A stretch of 36,147 bases of DNA. Origin: Tritrichomonas foetus. Lineage: Eukaryota; Parabasalia; Tritrichomonadida; Tritrichomonadidae. The translations under genes were made by a program, and so were the position numbers. Below, piece after piece: positions 1 through 8,677 of this stretch; position 1 is the stretch's first letter, and each line of letters begins with the position of its first letter. A model generated the notes under the pieces. The model worked only from the letters and a program-made list of their open reading frames with translations, was not told the DNA's origin and did not search any database. Where the stretch lies: assembly GCA_001839685.1 (NCBI GenBank), contig MLAK01001054.1:1-36147 (forward strand). Reading direction: 5' to 3'.

Positions 1-522
1 TGGTAGGACAAAGGTTTATGGGATGGTCCCACAAAATCTTTGGGGGACCATTTTGTAAACCTTTCATATAGGAGGCAATGTCATTTTTCTTAAACTTATT
101 AAATGAATTATATCATTTTTCAATGCCCAGATGATAAATTTTTCCATGTTTTACCAGTTGACTGGTAATCCACGGATGATTTAAAGCTTCATGAGCATTT
201 TTCTTTAACTATACTTTTCAAACAACATAGAAACTGAAAACTCACTTTGTGATTCTCTTTCAAATATTTGGTCTCTTGATATCTCTAAAAGGTCCTTGTA
301 TATACATCTCCAAAAAAAAAAAGTTAAAAAAAAAAACGCTGACAAAAAAATTCACAAAATTTGAGTGAATCTCACAAAAGTTTGAAAGAATCCATTGAAA
401 ATAAAAAAGTGACAAACTGAAAAAGTGAAACCAATTTAAGGCTGAATTTTTATTTCCTTTCTATTGTTTTCTAAAGTAAATCATATTTTTCCGATTTGTT
501 CAATTTTGATTCATTTTTTTAT
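1..522. other. Gene-free AT-rich left edge
   Basis: No convincing coding region is seen. The stretch holds the inverted repeat at 10-64, two A-rich runs near 310-340, and a short ATTCAC/GTGAAT inverted repeat near 350-371. It lies downstream of the HAD gene, so its right part is probably that gene's 3' flank. Confidence 0.6.
10..64. repeat. Compound inverted repeat
   Basis: The outer arms AAAGGTTTA (10-18) and TAAACCTTT (56-64) are perfect reverse complements of 9 bp. The inner arms TGGTCCC (24-30) and GGGACCA (44-50) pair over 7 bp. Each side has a 5-nt unpaired stretch between the arms, and the central spacer is 31-43. An alternative pairing, ACAAAAT (31-37) with ATTTTGT (50-56), competes with it. 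It could be a hairpin or a terminal repeat of a small mobile element. I saw no second copy in the window. Confidence 0.55.
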
Positions 523-1170
523 TTATTCAGATTTTTTGACAGAAATGAGTTTGTTGAAATTGAAATCGACGAAATCATTAATTACAATGTCGCATTTATC
601 CTTAATCGTGTCTGGCGGGTTTGACGTTGCAATTCCAACCACGGTCATTTTCGCGTTTCTCCCAGCGAGAAGGCCGTTGAAGGAATCTTCGAATACATAG
701 CAATTTTGTGGATCGGCTCCGAGCGCTTTTGCTGCGACCAAATAACACTCTGGGTTTGGCTTTGAGGCTTTCACGTCATCCGCGGTAATAAACTTGTCAA
801 TATAATCATGCAATTCTGGATGTGCTTTAAACACGCTTTTCATCTTTTCATTGTTCGAGGATGTGACAACAGCCGTTTTTACGCCATTCTTTCTGATGTC
901 TTTGATGAAATCGACGATTCCGTCTATATAATTGAATGTCATCTTTCGTTCAAACTCATTCAATTCCTCTGTGATTTGTTTCTGTCGTTCGATCTGATCT
1001 TTGAAGTATTTGTTGTAGATTTGGAAGAGCGTCATTCCTTTGATGTCTAATTTGAAGTCTGGACGATCAGGAACGTACTTGCTTCCTATCACAGCCCAGA
1101 ATCCGGTGTATTGATGCTCGGTTTCAATCACGACGCCATCTAAATCGAAGAGTGCTGCTATGTTACTCAT
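523..1170 (-). CDS. HAD-superfamily hydrolase, beta-phosphoglucomutase-like
   Basis: The 215-residue protein has the four HAD motifs in order. Motif I is DLDGVV with nucleophile D9 and acid/base D11. Motif II is TSSN near residue 103. The motif III lysine is in SKPNPECY near 135. Motif IV is FEDSFNGL near 160. A helical cap lies between motifs I and II (about 18-80), as in subfamily I enzymes such as beta-phosphoglucomutase and small sugar- or polyol-phosphatases. It probably acts in the cytosol on a small phosphorylated metabolite, with the exact substrate unknown. Length and motif spacing are normal for the family, and the protein looks intact and active. The ATG lies 8 nt after the A of a trichomonad-type initiator, which supports this start and implies a very short 5' leader. 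No signal peptide is seen. Confidence 0.88.
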   Translation of the reverse strand: MSNIAALFDLDGVVIETEHQYTGFWAVIGSKYVPDRPDFKLDIKGMTLFQIYNKYFKDQIERQKQITEELNEFERKMTFNYIDGIVDFIKDIRKNGVKTAVVTSSNNEKMKSVFKAHPELHDYIDKFITADDVKASKPNPECYLVAAKALGADPQNCYVFEDSFNGLLAGRNAKMTVVGIATSNPPDTIKDKCDIVINDFVDFNFNKLISVKKSE

Positions 1171-1997
1171 TTCAAAATGATGCTTTAGCTCTCACAAAAA
1201 AAAGATCAGATACATTTCATTGAAAAAGGTGAGCCTACATTCAAAAAGTTTTGATAGATCATCAGTAAATTCTGAAGAGAGCATTTAATTTAAAATGGTG
1301 TAACTTTTTCTGAATCAATGACCAGACTACCTTCTTGGTAATTGAATAAATTAGATGTTGATACAAAATTTTGCTTTGAAAAATATTGGTCGGTTCGTTT
1401 TACGTTTTTCATGATATTTTTTTCAACTAATCTTTGTTTGGTTTTTAAAAATAAGTATGTATCATCATGATTATCGAATTGTCGTGATTACGATTATCTT
1501 CAAAATTGTTATTGATAATAAAATCATCATTTTTTTATATTGAGATATTTGAAGATTTTTACTTATTATTCTTAATTTTTTCATCTATTTAAGAAGAGAA
1601 GAAGGCTAAAAATTTCTAATAAATTAAACATTAGATGCAAAAAAGAAATTTGAATCGAGCTTGAATCTAATGTTTATATTGTTTATTCTAAAAGAAAATT
1701 TGATTTTATCAGCATATTCACCAGTAAAAAAAGATGAATTGTTTATAACATCATCAATGATTCCATGAATACACAATAATTTTTCTTTTGTTATCTGTTC
1801 ACTAATTTTATTTGAATATTCAAACAAAAAGTGAAAATAATCATTCAAATTAGTTTGTTAACCAATATAATCCAAACTGAGGGGAAATTTCTTTGAGACG
1901 TTTTTAATTTGAATGAAAATTCTTCGAACATATAAACTTATTAAATACTTTTATCATTCTATCTCTCGATTGAATTCGCAAATCTAACAAAAATATC
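1171..1997. other. Divergent intergenic region, HAD / TKL kinase
   Basis: Apart from the HAD initiator there is no recognisable gene. A 74-codon minus-strand open frame at 1624-1848 has no recognisable motif. The sequence before the kinase start contains TCATTCT near 1952, one base off the initiator consensus. Confidence 0.5.
1174..1180 (-). promoter_or_regulatory. Initiator-like element for the HAD gene
   Basis: On the minus strand this reads TCATTTT, matching the trichomonad initiator TCAYTWY. The predicted transcription start (the A) is 8 nt before the ATG, typical of the very short trichomonad leaders. It is a sequence match only. Confidence 0.4.
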
Positions 1998-3101
1998 ATG
2001 AATAATCTTTTTCTCTTTCAAACGCCGCCAGTCGATAAAACGAAATATGTTCTGACACTAGACAAACTGAAATTCGAGGGAGTAATTGGAAACGGTGCCT
2101 TCGGTGAAGTGTCGATCGGAATTCATCAACCAACGGGATTAAAAGTTGCCATCAAAAAGCTCCACTCAATAGACGATAATCAGCGCAATAAGGAGCTTTA
2201 CCAGCGTGAAGTTGATTGCCTTGCCAACCTGAAACATCGCTTTTTATTACCTTTCGTTGGATATACCGAAGTTCCGCCTTATTGTATTGTTACAAAATAT
2301 ATTCCAAACGGATCTCTTTATAACGCCCTTCACAGCAACACAATTAATTTGGATCCAACTGATCTCACATTAATCGCATATGGAATATCAGCAGGCATGC
2401 AATATTTACATTCTCATAAAATAATACATAGAGATTTAAAAACACAGAATGTTTTAATTGATGAAAATAATCTTCCTGTTATTGCAGACTTTGGTTCGTC
2501 TAGAAAACAAGAAACATCACGCGCAATGACAGGACTATTTGGTACAACACATTATATGGCACCCGAGTTTATCCAAGGTGAAGAATATAATGAAAAAGTT
2601 GATGTTTATTCATTTGGTTTAATTTTATGGGAAATGTTAACTAAGAAAGTGCCGTTTTCTGGCTTAGAATCTGCACAAGTTATATATACAGTGGTTATTC
2701 AACAATCTCGTCCACCAATTCCTTCAAAAACTCCACCAAATTTAGCAAAATTAATCGAATGCTGCTGGTCACCAAATGCAAATGAGCGTCCTTCATTCGA
2801 AAGAATAACACCGCTTTTTGAAAATGGTACAGTTGAATTTCCAGACTGTGATCGGCAAAAATTTAATAACGTGTACAACACCTTTTCTCCTCAATTAAAA
2901 CTCACTCGGCGTCATTCGAATTCAAATTTATTATTGAATATGCCAATGGATGAAATTGTGAATAATATTAGAATGAGTAGAGATGATAGAAACATAAAAT
3001 CATTTACTAATTTATTACCACAGTCTTATTCATCAAATCTTATTCAAAAAGCAAATGAATTATTGTTTTCATTAAATGAATCTTATTCAAAAAGCAAATG
3101 A
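1998..3101 (+). CDS. TKL-family protein kinase, N-terminal part of a split gene
   Basis: A complete kinase domain spans about residues 25-285. It has the glycine loop GNGAFGEV (31-38), VAIKK with catalytic K53, HRDLKTQN (144-151), DFGSSR (164-169) and the APE motif (188-190). The later CWSPNANERPS segment is typical of TKL kinases. All catalytic residues are present, so it is likely an active Ser/Thr kinase. The reading frame ends 7 residues after entering the second copy of a 43-bp duplication. The helical tail expected of trichomonad TKL kinases follows at once in another frame (3076-4533). Without the duplication the two parts would form one protein of about 830 residues. As it stands, a kinase of 367 residues with an unnatural ESYSKSK end would be made. 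Confidence 0.9.
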   Translation: MNNLFLFQTPPVDKTKYVLTLDKLKFEGVIGNGAFGEVSIGIHQPTGLKVAIKKLHSIDDNQRNKELYQREVDCLANLKHRFLLPFVGYTEVPPYCIVTKYIPNGSLYNALHSNTINLDPTDLTLIAYGISAGMQYLHSHKIIHRDLKTQNVLIDENNLPVIADFGSSRKQETSRAMTGLFGTTHYMAPEFIQGEEYNEKVDVYSFGLILWEMLTKKVPFSGLESAQVIYTVVIQQSRPPIPSKTPPNLAKLIECCWSPNANERPSFERITPLFENGTVEFPDCDRQKFNNVYNTFSPQLKLTRRHSNSNLLLNMPMDEIVNNIRMSRDDRNIKSFTNLLPQSYSSNLIQKANELLFSLNESYSKSK

Positions 3102-3121
3102 ATTATTGTTTTCATTGAATA
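3036..3121 (+). repeat. 43-bp tandem duplication that shifts the frame
   Basis: Copy 1 is 3036-3078 and copy 2 is 3079-3121. They are identical over the first 38 bp and differ at unit positions 39 (A/G) and 43 (G/A). Because 43 is not a multiple of three, the kinase frame is shifted and terminated. Both copies encode NLIQKANELLFSLN in the respective frame before and after the break. The event can be read as a 43-bp duplication plus substitutions, or a 38-bp duplication with 5 bp of filler. Confidence 0.95.
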
Positions 3122-4533
3122 CAAATAACGTTAATTTAATTCGTCAAGCGTTAGATTTCTTTGAATCTTTTGCAGAAGACCCAAACGTTTTACCTCTGAC
3201 TGTATGGCCTCCATTTTTAATGTTTATTTGCTCTGAAACGCATCCTTCTGAATTAATTAAACGTGGCGAAGCACTTTGTATTCGATTTGCCAAAATTTAT
3301 GAAATTTTATGTGATATTTCACAAGTTGCTGATTTATTTCAATTCGTGAAACCAAACACACTTGAAATATTTTTATATGTAATTCATTTTTTACCCAATG
3401 TTATTGATAATTCGATTGTTAAACGTTTATTCACCCTTTTAGAAGATGAATCATGCAGCAAGAAAGCAATTATTCTTATTATAAAAATTGTCCAGAATTC
3501 ACCCAATCCAACAATCACTAAATCCATTTTAGATAAATTTAAACAAGATGCACTTCAATATTCAGATACAATTGGTGGCGATTTAATTCTCCAAACTTTG
3601 GTTTTTTATAATTTTATCCAAAATGATGTTATTTCGGCATACGGACAATCAAAAGTTCCTGAAAATGTAATTGCTGCATATCAAGCATTATATACAATTA
3701 AAGGACAACCTGAATTATTTTCATTATCAAATGTTTTATTACATATTACATCATCGAATGAAAAATTACGAAATGAAGCACTTGAATTTATAAGAAGATA
3801 TGCATCAGGAGCTGTGAATGAGCCACTGTTGAGAATCATTTTCTCCCTTTTTGAATCAGCAATTAAATATGAAAGTGAAAAAGCTGCACTTTTGCTCATT
3901 AGAATTGCTTCTGATCCAAAACGTTGTATTTATGTTTTTAAAGTCGGTGTTGTTGATTCATGGCTTCAAGCCAAACCTAAAGTTGCTGTAAATTTACTCA
4001 AATTATATATAGCTTCAATTAATTCAGATGAAAGAGCAAAAACTTTTTTATCACAACATCAGTTAGCTGGAACATATTTTGCGAATGTTCTCCGAGCAAA
4101 TGATGAAAATGCAGCAGTCGCCTGTTGTTGGACCTTAGTACAATCTAAAATAACCCCATCATTAGCCAATTCTTTAATGCATTCTGAATTTGTTTCTTTA
4201 TTATGCGATTTCATGATGAACGAAAACACTGATCCTTTGAAATATGTTCACTTTTTAAACGCATTAGCAATGATCTCTCCACATGTTTATCATTCTAAAT
4301 TTAATGAAGTATTGCAAGTCATTATGAATATGGTTAATAATAAAGTATTCATTTCGTACTACTGTATCATCACGCTTGCAACATTGAGTGAACATCCTGA
4401 AACGCATTCAACTTTGGTTTCTGCAAACATTTTCGCAGTACTGAGTAGATACAATGATAATGGAGAATCGAAGAAATATCAACAAAAGCTGTTCTCAAAT
4501 TTGAAGAAATCCGGATTTTTGAACTTTGCTTAA
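3076..4533 (+). CDS. ARM/HEAT-like helical tail of the split TKL kinase
   Basis: The 485-residue frame is almost entirely alpha-helical, with repeated hydrophobic helix pairs and no catalytic motif. This resembles the armadillo/HEAT-like tails that follow the kinase domain in many trichomonad TKL kinases. The first residues repeat the last normal residues of the upstream kinase (NLIQKANELLFSLN), showing that this was once a continuation of that protein. The ATG at 3076 lies at the junction of the two duplicated units, so it is an accident of the duplication and not evidence of an independent gene. No initiator lies nearby. The part may be untranslated, or made only by rare frameshifting. If the duplication is a sequencing or assembly error, it is simply the C-terminal half of one gene. 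Confidence 0.75.
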   Translation: MNLIQKANELLFSLNTNNVNLIRQALDFFESFAEDPNVLPLTVWPPFLMFICSETHPSELIKRGEALCIRFAKIYEILCDISQVADLFQFVKPNTLEIFLYVIHFLPNVIDNSIVKRLFTLLEDESCSKKAIILIIKIVQNSPNPTITKSILDKFKQDALQYSDTIGGDLILQTLVFYNFIQNDVISAYGQSKVPENVIAAYQALYTIKGQPELFSLSNVLLHITSSNEKLRNEALEFIRRYASGAVNEPLLRIIFSLFESAIKYESEKAALLLIRIASDPKRCIYVFKVGVVDSWLQAKPKVAVNLLKLYIASINSDERAKTFLSQHQLAGTYFANVLRANDENAAVACCWTLVQSKITPSLANSLMHSEFVSLLCDFMMNENTDPLKYVHFLNALAMISPHVYHSKFNEVLQVIMNMVNNKVFISYYCIITLATLSEHPETHSTLVSANIFAVLSRYNDNGESKKYQQKLFSNLKKSGFLNFA

Positions 4534-4848
4534 TTCAAAATGTTTGCATATTCACACTATGTTTCTATTGTATATGTACATCGGATTCTTTTTTTGCTTT
4601 TTATTTGTTTTAAACGTATATTAATTTTCGAAATTCTCTAATTTTATTGTCATTTATGATTTTCAATTGTGATCCAGTTCTTGTTTTTTACCTTTTAAAA
4701 GAGATATTGAGGTGACTTTTAATGAAGTTATTTGTTATGAAGTTTAATCTTTCATAATATTGGGTAAATTATTTTTTCATTTATGATAAATACTTTCATT
4801 TAAAATGTTTCTTTTCAATTTTTTAATTAGTTTATTTTATATACTGGA
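4534..4848. other. Convergent 3' intergenic region
   Basis: This AT-rich gap lies between the 3' ends of the kinase gene and the F-BAR gene. Nothing but presumed 3' untranslated sequence is seen. Confidence 0.5.
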
Positions 4849-6027
4849 TTAGATTCGACATTCCAAGCATGTTAATGGGAAGTACCCTCTTTTCTTATCT
4901 CTAATGTTAGTTCCAGAGCATCTATCCTTTGATACATAATCTACATAAACCAAATCTCCGGTCAGCAAGGAAATATCGCCGCCTTTTGCTTTACTATAAT
5001 CTTCTGTCACAAGAAATACTGCACCAATTGGATCTTTTCGCAATTCAACACTTCCTGGCATTGTTACAAATGTTTTAGGAAACACACCAACTTTATCATT
5101 GATTCTACCTTCCCACCAACCAGAGTGATGTTGAGCTGTTATATAAATTTTTTCACCACGGACAAACTGCAAGTCTCTTGTATCATCACTGCGATAGTCT
5201 GCAACAGCAATTGCACAAAGGTCAGGATCATCCTCTTTCATATTACTATTTGTTGTATCGAATACACGAGCAATATATCTTTCAGAGCGATCTTTGCCAT
5301 CAAATGAAGCCATTTTAGCTTGGAATGATGAACAGCCATTTTTGATTGCATCACAAAGACTGGATTTTAGAGTAATAAATGCACTAGCAGTCCTCTGTAA
5401 TTTTTGAAGTCGAATGGAATCGAATTCAGAAAATTCTCTGTGAATATTAGGCATATTATTGAGTGATATAGTTTGAGCAGTTTTTGCTTCTGCTACAACT
5501 TTCACTTGGTGTTCTTTTGTCGCACTAACAACTTTTCTTTGTTGTTTTGTTAATGCACTACCTGCCAATCCATTACATTTGGCCTTTTGAGCATCAACTT
5601 CTTTTTGTGCCTTTTCTGTATCTGAAATCGCCTTTTGTACAGTATTTCTGGAATTTTTGGCAGTTGATCCTATTTTCTTTTGATTTTCACGCATTGTTGA
5701 AACATATGTGTTTGCAGGAACACTAATTTGCTTTCTGAGATCAGTCGCAAAATGCTGATGCTGTTCTGCTTCAGATTTAACATTTTCAAGTAAAGCAGAA
5801 ATAAGTAAATCACCTGTATCAAATTGTGACGGTATTATTGATTTTAGTTGTTGTGATATTTTTTCTTCTATTTCAATTCGGTGAGAAACATATTTTGCCA
5901 ACAGCGTATAATTCTCTGATCCTTTGTCAATTCGTGTGATGATCCGATCGAAGATTGTCACCAATTCCTGACAATTAGACATCACGAGGTTGGTAGAAAA
6001 ATTTTGTGATGATACACCATACTTCAT
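4849..6027 (-). CDS. F-BAR protein with two C-terminal SH3 domains
   Basis: From the ATG at 6027 the protein is 392 residues. Residues about 10-255 are charged and helical, with the FCH/F-BAR pattern (SENYTLLAKYVSHRIEIEEK near the start, then long coiled helices rich in K, Q and E). The first SH3 domain (about 266-322) has AVADY, GWWEG and GVFPKTFV, so its PxxP groove looks complete. The second (about 337-392) keeps VTEDY and GYFPLTCLE but lacks the Trp pair. The architecture matches Bzz1/Cdc15/PACSIN-type proteins, which bend membranes and link them to actin regulators. A frame can be opened further at 6054, but that codon is TTG and lies inside the putative initiator, so 6027 is preferred. 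A start-stop ATGTGA occurs just upstream (6029-6034). Residue M16 is another possible start. Confidence 0.82.
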   Translation of the reverse strand: MKYGVSSQNFSTNLVMSNCQELVTIFDRIITRIDKGSENYTLLAKYVSHRIEIEEKISQQLKSIIPSQFDTGDLLISALLENVKSEAEQHQHFATDLRKQISVPANTYVSTMRENQKKIGSTAKNSRNTVQKAISDTEKAQKEVDAQKAKCNGLAGSALTKQQRKVVSATKEHQVKVVAEAKTAQTISLNNMPNIHREFSEFDSIRLQKLQRTASAFITLKSSLCDAIKNGCSSFQAKMASFDGKDRSERYIARVFDTTNSNMKEDDPDLCAIAVADYRSDDTRDLQFVRGEKIYITAQHHSGWWEGRINDKVGVFPKTFVTMPGSVELRKDPIGAVFLVTEDYSKAKGGDISLLTGDLVYVDYVSKDRCSGTNIRDKKRGYFPLTCLECRI

Positions 6028-6052
6028 ATCACATTGTTTCAAATTCGGTGTC

Positions 6053-6059
6053 AAAATGA
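6053..6059 (-). promoter_or_regulatory. Initiator-like element for the F-BAR gene
   Basis: The minus strand reads TCATTTT, with its A about 30 nt before the ATG at 6027. It supports the shorter start. It is a sequence match only. Confidence 0.35.
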
Positions 6060-7441
6060 TTGTCTTTCAAATTTTCACTATCTGTATGATTTCGGAGCTC
6101 TCAAACACTGCCCAGAATTGACTGAAATGAGTTAACATATTGGATCAGTCGTTCATCAATTTATTCATAGATAATCATATGTGATCATATCGTCACACAT
6201 CAACCTGAAATAATCACATGAATCCTTTCAAAAAAGGTCAATTTTTATTTGATGTTTATCAATCAATGATTTATGTTTATGACGATTTCTACTGTTTGAA
6301 AAATAATGGTCTACCTAAAACTATTATTATTTTTGTTCTTATCAATGGAATTCATCAATTCATATAAGTAGACTTACTAAATTTGATGATGATAAATATT
6401 TGAACAATGAAAATTTACAAAAGGAAAACCAATTTTGATAAGAGTTACAACAATAAATCATGTTTCTATCTGGGATATGTCAAAAAATTATTGTTTATTC
6501 TGTCAAGGAAATTCTTCGATTTTTTTGTAAAGAATTGCTCTTAGATTTTGATATTGTTCGCTTTCATAGAGATCCAAATTCATGTAAATATGAAAAAAAT
6601 TAAAATTCATTGAATGATAAATAGATTGATGATACAAATGAAAGTAAAAAAATGATATTAATACTGTTTCTAATGAACATACTGTTCACACACTCTTTAT
6701 ACTCACATTTTTCATTATTTTTTACCTCAATACATCATTGAAATAAGCAATATTATGATAGCCGCCCTTTCGATTTAATTCATAGTTCAAATCAAGTCAT
6801 TTTATTCTTCTCAGAAACTCTCGATCTTTGAATGATATACAATGCAACCTTGGCTTTATAATTCGGCGTATCAAGGTTTAACAGAAAAAGTTTTTCCATT
6901 GAGAAGAAATGCGTTTTCGGCGAACTAACTTTTTGTGAGATATATCACAAAAAGTTTGCACAAAAACGCCATTTTATTTTTCTGGGAGATTATCAATTTC
7001 GTCAATCGTTACGGAATTTATTGAAAATATTCATCAATAGAATTCATTGAAAGTTAACATTTCGTTTACAAAAATTGAATATGTGATTGTTCAATCGGAA
7101 AGCATACTTTAATTCATATCTGTACTGTTTTCATACCATGACGTTTCTTTGCATAAAAAAATATTGAAGTAAAGGATAAAAAAAATGTATTAAAAAGTTC
7201 ATAAATCTAAAATTAGATAGAGAAATCAAAGAAAAAATAATCTATATCATTGAAATGATTGTAAGAAAAAACATAAAATTGAATAGAAATAATCGAAAAA
7301 ACAAATTCAAAAAGTGATTCTTCCGTAAACATGGCTCATAAAATTAAAAACTCAATAGGTCAAATACATGTCAATTTTTCAAAAAGTGATCAAGTATGAA
7401 AACATGGAAACCAACAAAAAATAAAGCTATGAAAAGAGCTG
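6060..7441. other. Long divergent intergenic region
   Basis: This very AT-rich region lies between the divergently transcribed F-BAR and PAK genes. I found no supported gene. It contains the strong inverted repeat at 6927-6956 and many T- and A-runs. Any promoter-distal elements of the two flanking genes would lie here. Confidence 0.5.
6911..6970. repeat. Nested inverted repeat with a perfect 12-bp stem
   Basis: AACTTTTTGTGA (6927-6938) and TCACAAAAAGTT (6945-6956) are perfect reverse complements around a 6-nt loop, GATATA. Outside them GCGTTTT (from 6911) can pair with AAAACGC before 6970. It could form a hairpin or cruciform, or be a dimeric protein-binding site. It is not flanked by a gene end, so a terminator role is unlikely. 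Confidence 0.6.
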
Positions 7442-7448
7442 TCACTTT
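7442..7448 (+). promoter_or_regulatory. Initiator-like element for the PAK kinase gene
   Basis: TCACTTT fits TCAYTWY, with its A 58 nt before the ATG at 7502. That is longer than most trichomonad leaders, so confidence is limited. Confidence 0.25.
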
Positions 7449-7501
7449 TTCATTGATTGTATATTTCATAAAAAAAAAATTAAATAAACAGCCATACAGA
7501 G

Positions 7502-8677
7502 ATGAGTTCAAGCGGAAGAGGTGATGGTTCTAGGAAAGGAGGCAAATCCGACTCCTCAGCTGGTGGCCGTGTAATTCAAGTCGATTCGAGTTCCGAGACA
7601 GGCCTCAAAGGCCTCCCCGAAGAGTGGGAGCAGCTTCTCCTCAACAGCGGTATCAAACAATCGGAAGTTATCGAAAATCCGGAAGCTATTTTAAGCGCTA
7701 TGAACTTTTTCCAGAATCCCGTTCCTGCTACCCCCGCTCCTGAGCCGGACGAGTTTCTGCCATACGATTCGGTTCCTTCTCTGCCAGACCTTGACGAAGT
7801 CGTCCAAATTGGCGACCCAAGGCCAATGCTGTCCGATATGCAGCAGGTCGATGAAGGTTCCACTTGTACAGTTTATTCCGCAACATACAAAGGCGAGACT
7901 ATTGCAGTAAAGAAAATTAATCTAAATCCAAAGAACGAGCGAGTCATGCTTAACGAAACGCGATTATTGGCATCAATGGACGATCCACATATCATCAAAT
8001 TTATTTCAGCGCATCGAATGGACAATGTTTTATGGATATTAATGGAATTCTGCGATTGTGGGTCATTAACAAATATAGCCACTTTTTGTGAATGCAAAGA
8101 ACCACATATCGCATATTTCGCACGAGCCGTTTTATGCGCACTTTCATACATGCATAATCAAAACAAGATTCATCGAGATATCAAAACCGATAACGTACTT
8201 CTCAAATCAAACGGACAGGTAAAATTAGGCGATTTCGGATATGCCGCCCAACTCGGCGATAACGCGGAACGGAGGAAGTCGGTCGTAGGAACTCCCTATT
8301 GGATGGCCCCAGAAGTCATCTCTGGGAAGCCCTACGCATTCGAAGTCGATATTTGGTCGCTGGGAGTAATGTGTAGGGAGCTGGCTGACGGCGAGCCGCC
8401 ATACATCGACTTGCCGCCAATGAAGGCCCTCTATCTCATCGTGTCAGAAGGTTTACCACAAATTAAGGACGTCGAGCGTCGATCCCCAGTCTTCCTCGAC
8501 TTCCTCGGGCACTGCCTGCAAAAGGATCCTAAGCTCAGGCCAACAGCTGACGAATTATTGACCCATCCGTTCCTGCTGAAGGCATGTGATATAAAATATA
8601 TTCCACCACTCATCCAGCTCGCCAACTCACTCGCAGCAGAGGAGGAAGACTTCTTCGAAGACGAGTACGGTGAGTAG
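7502..8677 (+). CDS. PAK/STE20-family protein kinase with partial p21-binding domain
   Basis: This is a 391-residue protein. Residues 32-70 match the C-terminal half of the PAK p21-binding/autoinhibitory domain (TGLKGLPEEWEQLL, then NPEAILSAMNFF). A Pro-rich linker (71-110) leads to a STE20 kinase domain (about 112-375) with IAVKK (K137), HRDIKTDN (224-231), DFGYAAQ (244-250) and GTPYWMAPE (263-271). The tail is acidic (EEEDFFEDEYGE). PAKs act downstream of Rac/Cdc42 on the actin cytoskeleton. Two oddities stand out. The CRIB core ISxPxxFxHxxHVG, which contacts the GTPase, is not recognisable before residue 32. The glycine loop is DEGSTCTVYS, with one of the usual three glycines. The catalytic residues are intact. 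Codons are more GC-rich than in neighbouring genes, which may mean high expression. Confidence 0.92.
   Translation: MSSSGRGDGSRKGGKSDSSAGGRVIQVDSSSETGLKGLPEEWEQLLLNSGIKQSEVIENPEAILSAMNFFQNPVPATPAPEPDEFLPYDSVPSLPDLDEVVQIGDPRPMLSDMQQVDEGSTCTVYSATYKGETIAVKKINLNPKNERVMLNETRLLASMDDPHIIKFISAHRMDNVLWILMEFCDCGSLTNIATFCECKEPHIAYFARAVLCALSYMHNQNKIHRDIKTDNVLLKSNGQVKLGDFGYAAQLGDNAERRKSVVGTPYWMAPEVISGKPYAFEVDIWSLGVMCRELADGEPPYIDLPPMKALYLIVSEGLPQIKDVERRSPVFLDFLGHCLQKDPKLRPTADELLTHPFLLKACDIKYIPPLIQLANSLAAEEEDFFEDEYGE

Noticed and set aside
1624..1848. 74-codon minus-strand frame
   Set aside because: No domain, no initiator, composition like the surrounding AT-rich gap. A gene fragment is possible but not supported.
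1998..4533. An intron rather than a duplication to explain the split kinase
   Set aside because: No GTAYGT or TAAC-AG signals surround the break, while the 43-bp repeat explains the shift fully.
4849..6054. Longer F-BAR start at 6054 and longer CDC45 start at 15394
   Set aside because: Both codons are TTG, not ATG. The first lies within the putative initiator. The first in-frame ATGs (6027 and 15352) are preferred.
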